64,000 bases of DNA, taken from contig JAPMOS010000017.1 of the NCBI GenBank assembly GCA_027972325.1, positions 454,501 to 518,500 of the forward strand, in the 5' to 3' direction. Source of the DNA: Paratrimastix pyriformis (taxonomy: Eukaryota > Preaxostyla > Paratrimastigidae). Every line of letters begins with the position of its first letter. The stretch's first letter is position 1. The notes below the pieces were generated by a model, which was not told where the DNA came from, ran no database searches, and was given only the letters and a program-made list of their open reading frames with translations. The translations under genes and the position numbers were made by a program. Shown here in pieces: positions 57,207-64,000 of the stretch.

Positions 57207-58853
57207 TGCTGCTGTCGCTGTTGATGTTGATGTTGATGTTGATGTTGCTTGTTTGTTCTGTTGGGTTGCACAGCCTTCGGCACCTCGCCCGCCTCGGCCG
57301 TGGTGCAGGCCACCCTGCGAACACACAGCAACGAGGACATGGTGCACCTGACTGCCCAGGTCGCCCACCTCCTTCCCTCCGTCCCCACGGTTCATGTTGA
57401 TTCCACCGTGATGCCCATCATGGTACGAGGCCCTTCAGTTCGACGCGTGGATGGCCAGCGCCACCACCCGGGCACCCGTCCACCACCAGACCAGCGCCAC
57501 CATCCGTCCACCACCAGACCATCGCCGCTCGAGGGAAGAGCCACCACCAGGGACCCGTCCACCACCAGACCATCGCCACAACACCACTGTGTGACTGCAC
57601 GGCTTTCGGTGCCGTTGCTTCATCCCTTCTTCATTCGGTGCCCCCCCCCCCCCCCCCCCCCCTCCCCTCCCCCTCCCCCCCCTCTTCTTCTCTTTTGCTC
57701 CTTCCCCCCTCCTTGCCGAGCAGGCGATCCGCATCGGGTCCGGTTTGGCGGCCGCCCATGGTGTCACTATGACCCATTCCATCGTGGATGACTTCCCCGC
57801 CCAGGTTAACGACCCCAGTCCGCATAACCCTGCTTTCTCCCCTCATCATAGAACATTTGCCATGTGATTGTGTCATGTGTCATGTGTCATGTGTCATGTC
57901 ATGTGTGTGTGTCATGTGTGTGTCATGTGTGTGTCGTCATGTGTGTCATGTGTGTGTCGTCATGTGTGTCATGTGTGTGTCGTCATGTGTGTCATGTGTG
58001 TGTCATGTGTGTGTCATATGCGTGTCATGTGTGTGTCATGTGTGTCACGTGTATCATATGCGTCACATGACAAGCGCAACAATTACGCACCACACTTTCT
58101 GTTTGACGCACATCACATCACATCACATCACATCACATCACATACGTACAACACACACAATTTCCGACGTACAGAGGGCGTGGAGCTTGTCGAACGGGCG
58201 GCCCGGGCGGCTGGGCTGAGCACGGAGGAGCTGGCCACACCATTCGCCTGGTCGGAGGATTTCTCCAATTACCCGCGGTCTGTCCCTTTTCCCCACCCCT
58301 GTCCCTTTCACCCGCGTCCATACCGCCCGCCCGAGTTTCCTCGGCTTCTTCTTGCTGGCGGGAGTCCTTCTGGGTGGAACGCCTCGATCTCCGTTTTTCC
58401 GTTATTCTCGTTCGGGGCGGGGCGGGCTGGTGCTTCGGTGTGGTCAGGGGCACCTTTTTCGGGTTGGGGGCCGGACCCACATGCCCGCCGCTGCACGACC
58501 TGCAATATGACTTTCCCGACGAGGTCTGCCTCCTCCTCTTTCACCGGCATTACCATGATCACCATCATCACCATTAGCAGCAACATCGGTCAGTCGTCAG
58601 CAGCAGCATCAGCATCAGACGAATCATCATCATCAACACTACCCACCGCCACCCACCCCTCTCCTCCTCCGATCCCCACGTCTGCCCTGCCGCCACCATC
58701 TCCCGCTTCGTCTCATCATTTGCCTCTGCGCGCCTGCTCATCACCCTCTGTCTCTCTCGGGTTGGGCGGCCGGGACAGCTCATCGCACACGGGGCTCGGG
58801 TCTTCCTGGGCATCCTCCAGCAGCAGCAGCAACAACAACAACAACCTGTATAA
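55903..58853 (+). CDS. M20 family amidohydrolase / aminoacylase
   Basis: Metal-dependent hydrolase of N-acyl or N-amidated amino acids (M20D; hippurate or IAA-amino-acid hydrolase type). The exons give LRHELHLNPSLSFEEKPT, FRADIDALPINEM, SHKCGHDGHTAIM (metal ligands H and D), ILCFQPSEERGEGAKLM (ligand E), YGLHNIPGAPLA and RLEGRVAHAATPEKG. The dimerisation-domain strand SAVVQATLRTHSNEDM is at 57295, IRIGSGLAAAHGV at 57725, FAWSEDFSNYPR (SEDFS signature) at 58245, and GTFFGLGAG with DLQYDFPDE at 58450-58525. All catalytic motifs are present. The last exon probably runs to TAA 58851 and reads SRFVSSFASARLLITLC plus a Gln run; its acceptor is uncertain. Introns carry a GTT/GCT array, long C runs and a GTGTCAT array. 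Confidence 0.88.
57080..57245. repeat. GTT/GCT trinucleotide array
   Basis: Alternating blocks of about five GTT and four or five GCT triplets, then GATGTT units. Intronic in the M20 gene, 40 bases before the acceptor. Both strands read as long homopolymeric peptides, which are artefacts. Confidence 0.92.
57478..57590 (+). repeat. CCGTCCACCACCAGACC minisatellite
   Basis: Four copies of a unit around CGTCCACCACCAGACCATCGCC follow the exon ending VDSTVMPIM in the M20 gene. Confidence 0.85.
57865..58065. repeat. GTGTCAT heptanucleotide array
   Basis: About 25 units of GTGTCAT and GTGTGTCAT/GTCGTCAT variants, then CACATCACAT units (58108-58142). They fill the M20 intron upstream of the exon starting GVELVERAARA. 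Confidence 0.92.
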
Positions 58854-59547
58854 GCAGTTCGAGTCATCTTCAACAAAGTGCCCGCTTCCCACCACGGCAA
58901 ACCTGGTATGCCACCGCAGGCCGCTACCCCGGGGGAGGGAGCCACCATGCGAGCCGCTATGCTTGCTCACATGCCCCCCCCCCCCCCCCCCCCCGCCCGC
59001 CCGGAGTGTAATACATCACGCCGCCAGAAAGACCCAAGCGCATGCAGTCAATTGTGACTCAGCCGATCAATCATTTTGGGGGCGAATAACAAGCCGCTGC
59101 GAACGGAAAAAAGAATTGAATGACAATCTGTGCAGAGGGAAGGCGAGTGGGGGATTCAGGAAGGAAATCCCCGGGGAAGGGAAGCAGCAACGCGCAAAAA
59201 ATCAAACGTCCGATGGCGGGGGCGGAGACAGACAACGGACGCTCGGACACATCCCAAAATCCATCCGTATCAGAATACACAGCAGCAGAAGAACAAGCCA
59301 TCATCATCGCAAAAAAAAAAAAAAACAACGCGCTCCGTCGCGCGGACCATCCCCACCCCGAGCGGGTTCTGTTGGTGAAGAGAAAAAGATATTTGTGTAC
59401 AACCCCCCCAACGCCCCGGGGCATCCGCCCCTGCACCAGAACGTGTGTGGCTGGGACGATCATGCCCCGGGCAGGATGATGTCGTTGACCTCCGGGGGGT
59501 TGTCCGGTCGTGCCGCGGGGAGGATGAGACGGCATGACCGCCGCCCA
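58854..59547. other. Convergent intergenic region
   Basis: Lies between the M20 gene (+) and the TOM1-like gene (-). It has a C run (58976-58994), an AT-richer and A-rich middle (59100-59330, with a run of A at 59310) and nothing protein-like. If the membrane-protein gene uses the other frame at its end, its coding region would extend here to about 59400. Confidence 0.45.
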
Positions 59548-61669
<2,122 letters not shown>

Positions 61670-62028
61670 TGTTCTGAGAAGATCGACCCTGTTGATTGAC
61701 TGAGTTTGAGGGCCGCGGAGCTAAATATTGATGATGAAGATCGACCCCTACGTTCTCGCCTCATGACAATGGTCTGACAGGCATTTACAATCTTTTTTTC
61801 GCCGAAACAACATGCCAAACGGTCACAGTCTTCAGAGAGAGATTCTGGCTCTACCCGCAGGCACAGGCAAACGAGAATGTTACTCGGCCAGGCCTTTGCG
61901 GGGTGAGGTTCATCAGAGGGTAATCGCTAACCAGGATCAAACGACCCAGGGTAATGGTAGGCAGTGGCCCTCCGGCCTCGTGGGCCTGTTTTGGGGGGTG
62001 GGGTTACGGAGACATGCTTGTTCTGCGT
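61670..62028. other. Intergenic region between co-directional minus-strand genes
   Basis: Contains the promoter of the TOM1-like gene, with an AT-rich part 61640-61820 and a T tract near 61793. A plus-strand frame from 61812 overlaps the neighbouring exon and lacks protein-like features. Nothing else seen. Confidence 0.45.
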
Positions 62029-63005
62029 TCAGGTGGGGGGCTGCGTGTAAGACACTCTTTGCAGAGTGTCAGGAGGTTGAAGTGGGCATGGAATCGCCGT
62101 GCGCAGTTCTACTGAATCCCCACGAAAATATACGGAGGCCGCGGGATAGTAGAGCTGACCCGGGGACAAGGCTGGCAGGTCGGTTATAACGACCTGGGGT
62201 TCCCGATTGTGGAAAATGGTCAACTCGCGTCGATCGGCATCAAGCCGAAAGCCCAACTCGCTCCCGGTCTTGAATTGTGAGAATTGCGCGGCGAGCCTGA
62301 AATTGCCCGGGCCCGAGTATATCGCTCCGGTCTGGTTATAGGTGCACGAGACCCTTGAAAGGAAATCGATTAAAACCAAGAAACAAACAACAGACCATCC
62401 TGAGGCGAGCCAGGGTGGGGTCCCACTGAATGGATGGGCCGGATCCCGGCTCACGGTGACGCCAACCAACATATCAGTGGCCTGCGAAAAAATCGTGCCC
62501 AATCGTGAGATTTTGGGAAGCAAACCTTCAGCTGGTGAACAATCACCTCCCAGTAGTGAATCCCCTCTAAAAAACCGCGCTCTGCGAAAAGCACTTCGTT
62601 CGATGGGGGGGCTGATGCTTTGGAACCGGAAGTTCGGGCAGTGAATTTTCGATAATCGGAGCTGAACGATGATTCCGGCAGAAATGCTGAGTGAGCGGGA
62701 TCCCAAAAGTCTGGAGAAATATCAAAATGAGAGAGTGACGACAATAGATGCAGACTCACTTGAGAGAGGTAGAATACCCGAAAACTGGGAATGTTGTGCA
62801 ATCGCAAATATTCGGTCGGGTCGGTTTGAGAAGGCAACGAACCCAGGCAGAATTTGAACCACAGCCGATCATCCAATGCGAGCTTCTTCCAGCGTCGGCA
62901 GGCACAAGAGAGTGTTCCCAGCTCCTTTGGTGTAAGGTACGAAAAAATCAGAGTCAAAATTTCGTCAGGGATGTCTTCCATCGCGAAGCTGAACCTTTGG
63001 CCCAT
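62029..63005 (-). CDS. F-box and SPRY domain protein
   Basis: The F-box lies near the N-terminus: EDIPDEILTLIFSYLTPKEL, then LSCACRRWKKLALDDRLWFK. A linker leads to a SPRY domain: VLFAERGFLEGIHYWEVIV, MLVGVTVSRDPAHPF (after a 44-nt intron), TYNQTGAIYSGPGN, GFRLDADRRELTIFHNRE, YYPAASVYFRGDSVELR. It stops at TGA 62029. The second intron (about 62404-62345) has an unclear joint. The architecture matches FBXO45/Fsn-type adaptors, which bring SPRY-bound targets to an E3 ubiquitin ligase. ATG 63005 is used; ATG 62981 would remove eight residues. Confidence 0.82.
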
Positions 63006-63175
63006 TCAGCTTGTTCAACCTCAACGTGCAGAAATTCAAATATTATTAATCTTCTGAGTCCTCCCAATCGTCCCCGGGCCAACAGGTTCCCCCCTTTTTT
63101 TTTGTTCGAGGTTTCCCCCTTATTTCGTTCGGAAACGTCCGCATGCAGCCCCTGAAAAATCGTTCGAATCGATGA

Positions 63176-63620
63176 TTATGGAAGGACGGGCTCCAGAAGG
63201 ACGCGTCGACGTTGACGATCCATCTGAGCAGCGCGGGCATCCTTCGATCGGCGAATCTGACCTTCACGCTGCTGATACTGCCGGCGAACGATCCGGTTGT
63301 ACTGGAGGTTGCCATCCCCGGGGGGATATATGAAAACGCCGTACTTCGCGGTGAGCCCGGACTCGATTTGGCTGGGCGGGTGAAGGAAGAAAGAAAACGT
63401 GACACATGAGGTTCGAGGAGGATGCTTTATTATTCTTCGTGCTCCCCCCTGGGTGATAGCCACCGCTCCACAAACAGACTCAAGTTCGCCTGCATCGAGG
63501 ACGGGCACGATCCGAGCGGTGCGCGATCGGCGATGATACTCGGCACACTCCTGCAAGCAGAAGGCCATCCCGGCCGCCAGGACCGGCAAATACCTGCATG
63601 GCCGGGGATCGAGACGCCGC
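63176..63620 (-). CDS. C-terminal exons of an unrecognised protein
   Basis: The last exon reads GLTAKYGVFIYPPGDGNLQY and NRIVRRQYQQREGQIRRS, ending RRRVLLEPVLP at a stop at 63176. An upstream exon, ECAEYHRRSRTARIVPVLDA, lies at about 63550-63480, separated by an intron with donor GTCTGTTTG. The tail is very basic and helical. The start is not in this block; it may be the same gene as the fragment at 63782-64000, with a C-run-filled intron (63650-63720) between. Family unknown. Confidence 0.5.
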
Positions 63621-63781
63621 CAATTAATAAGAGGCTGTGATGGATGAGCCCCCCCCCCCCCACCCCCCCCCCCCCCCCCCCCCACCCCACCCCACCCCAC
63701 CACCTCACCCCACCCCACCCTCCCCATATCACCACTCGCTCGCGTTCCTTTGATGGGCCCTTTCGTCAAAATGCGGTCTTG

Positions 63782-64000
63782 TCAGTGATAGCGATTGGGA
63801 AATGACCAGCGATGATTCAAAAAAAAGTGCGGGGGGGCTCGTTTCCCATCAAACGCTTCGACAACATCATCTTTTGTGGTGTGGGCCTCTTTCAAATTCC
63901 GGATCGTTTCTGCTTGACGGCATTGGGGACCACCGACCGCAATGTAACGGATGATGGTGACTGGATGGTGACTGGATGATGCTTGGGTGCATGATGATGA
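63782..64000 (-). CDS. Partial coding segment at right edge
   Basis: A minus-strand frame reading YIAVGGPQCRQAETIRNLKE, AHTTKDDVVEAFDGKR and APPHFFLNHRWSFPN, stopping at TGA 63782. The first part is helical and protein-like; after KR it may already be intron. It is cut by the window edge, with GAT-type repeats at 63950-64000 that look intronic. Either the end of a separate gene or an internal exon of the gene at 63176-63620. Confidence 0.4.
   Translation of the reverse strand, partial: SSSCTQASSSHHPVTIIRYIAVGGPQCRQAETIRNLKEAHTTKDDVVEAFDGKRAPPHFFLNHRWSFPNRYH

Noticed and set aside
61812-62189. Plus-strand gene of 125 codons
   Set aside because: It overlaps the SPRY exon of the minus-strand F-box gene and has no recognisable features.

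Overview
This is a stretch of eukaryotic nuclear DNA from a GC-rich, intron-dense protist with very compact gene spacing. It carries about 17 protein genes on both strands, many starting 60-125 bases from a divergent neighbour. Their introns are unusual: many are only 41-51 nt, while others are long and packed with simple repeats and runs of C. Donor sites are mostly GTCTG or GTCCG rather than GTRAGT. The low-oxygen signature (a hemerythrin domain), the LRR proteins, the TmcB-like membrane protein and the base composition suggest a free-living microaerophilic flagellate, possibly a metamonad of the Paratrimastix type. That assignment is inference from family resemblance; no rRNA or other marker lies in the window.

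Layout. 1-2801 (-): GT61 EOGT-like glycosyltransferase, running off the left edge. 2924-5819 (+): AAAP amino-acid transporter. 6088-10537 (+): SF2 helicase with a UBA-like N-terminus. 11170-13721 (+): intronless leucine-rich-repeat protein with one apparent frameshift. 14175-17566 (-): ASCC1-like KH plus RNA-ligase-fold protein. 17667-18707 (+): dolichol-phosphate mannosyltransferase DPM1. 18828-20276 (+): tandem PNPOx-fold protein. 21871-39162 (-): one 17-kb gene for a TmcB-like multi-membrane protein ending in a complete hemerythrin domain. 39441-41100 (-): SH3/coiled-coil protein. 41196-46956 (+): LisH-RasGEF. 47094-49769 (+): protein with repeated YDIL-type motifs. 49944-50936 (+): F-box/Rab5-like GTPase fusion. 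52187-52715 (+): EF-hand-like protein. 52882-55839 (-): Q/P-rich, possibly Mediator Med8-like protein. 55903-58853 (+): M20 amidohydrolase. 59548-61669 (-): TOM1/GPR137-like membrane protein. 62029-63005 (-): F-box/SPRY protein. From 63176 to the right edge (-) lie one or two partial genes.

The genes do not form a pathway cluster. Signalling and ubiquitin-type proteins are frequent (RasGEF, Rab, two F-box proteins, UBA helicase). DPM1 and the GT61 enzyme belong to secretory glycosylation. The most interesting signals are: (1) splice junctions, i.e. exon edge plus splice site, tandemly copied inside the adjoining intron at many independent places; (2) a two-copy tRNA-derived SINE-like element with intact A and B boxes and a 10-bp target duplication; (3) the TmcB-hemerythrin fusion, a candidate membrane oxygen sensor; (4) the F-box/Rab fusion; (5) the GTCYG donor consensus; (6) two structured non-coding segments.
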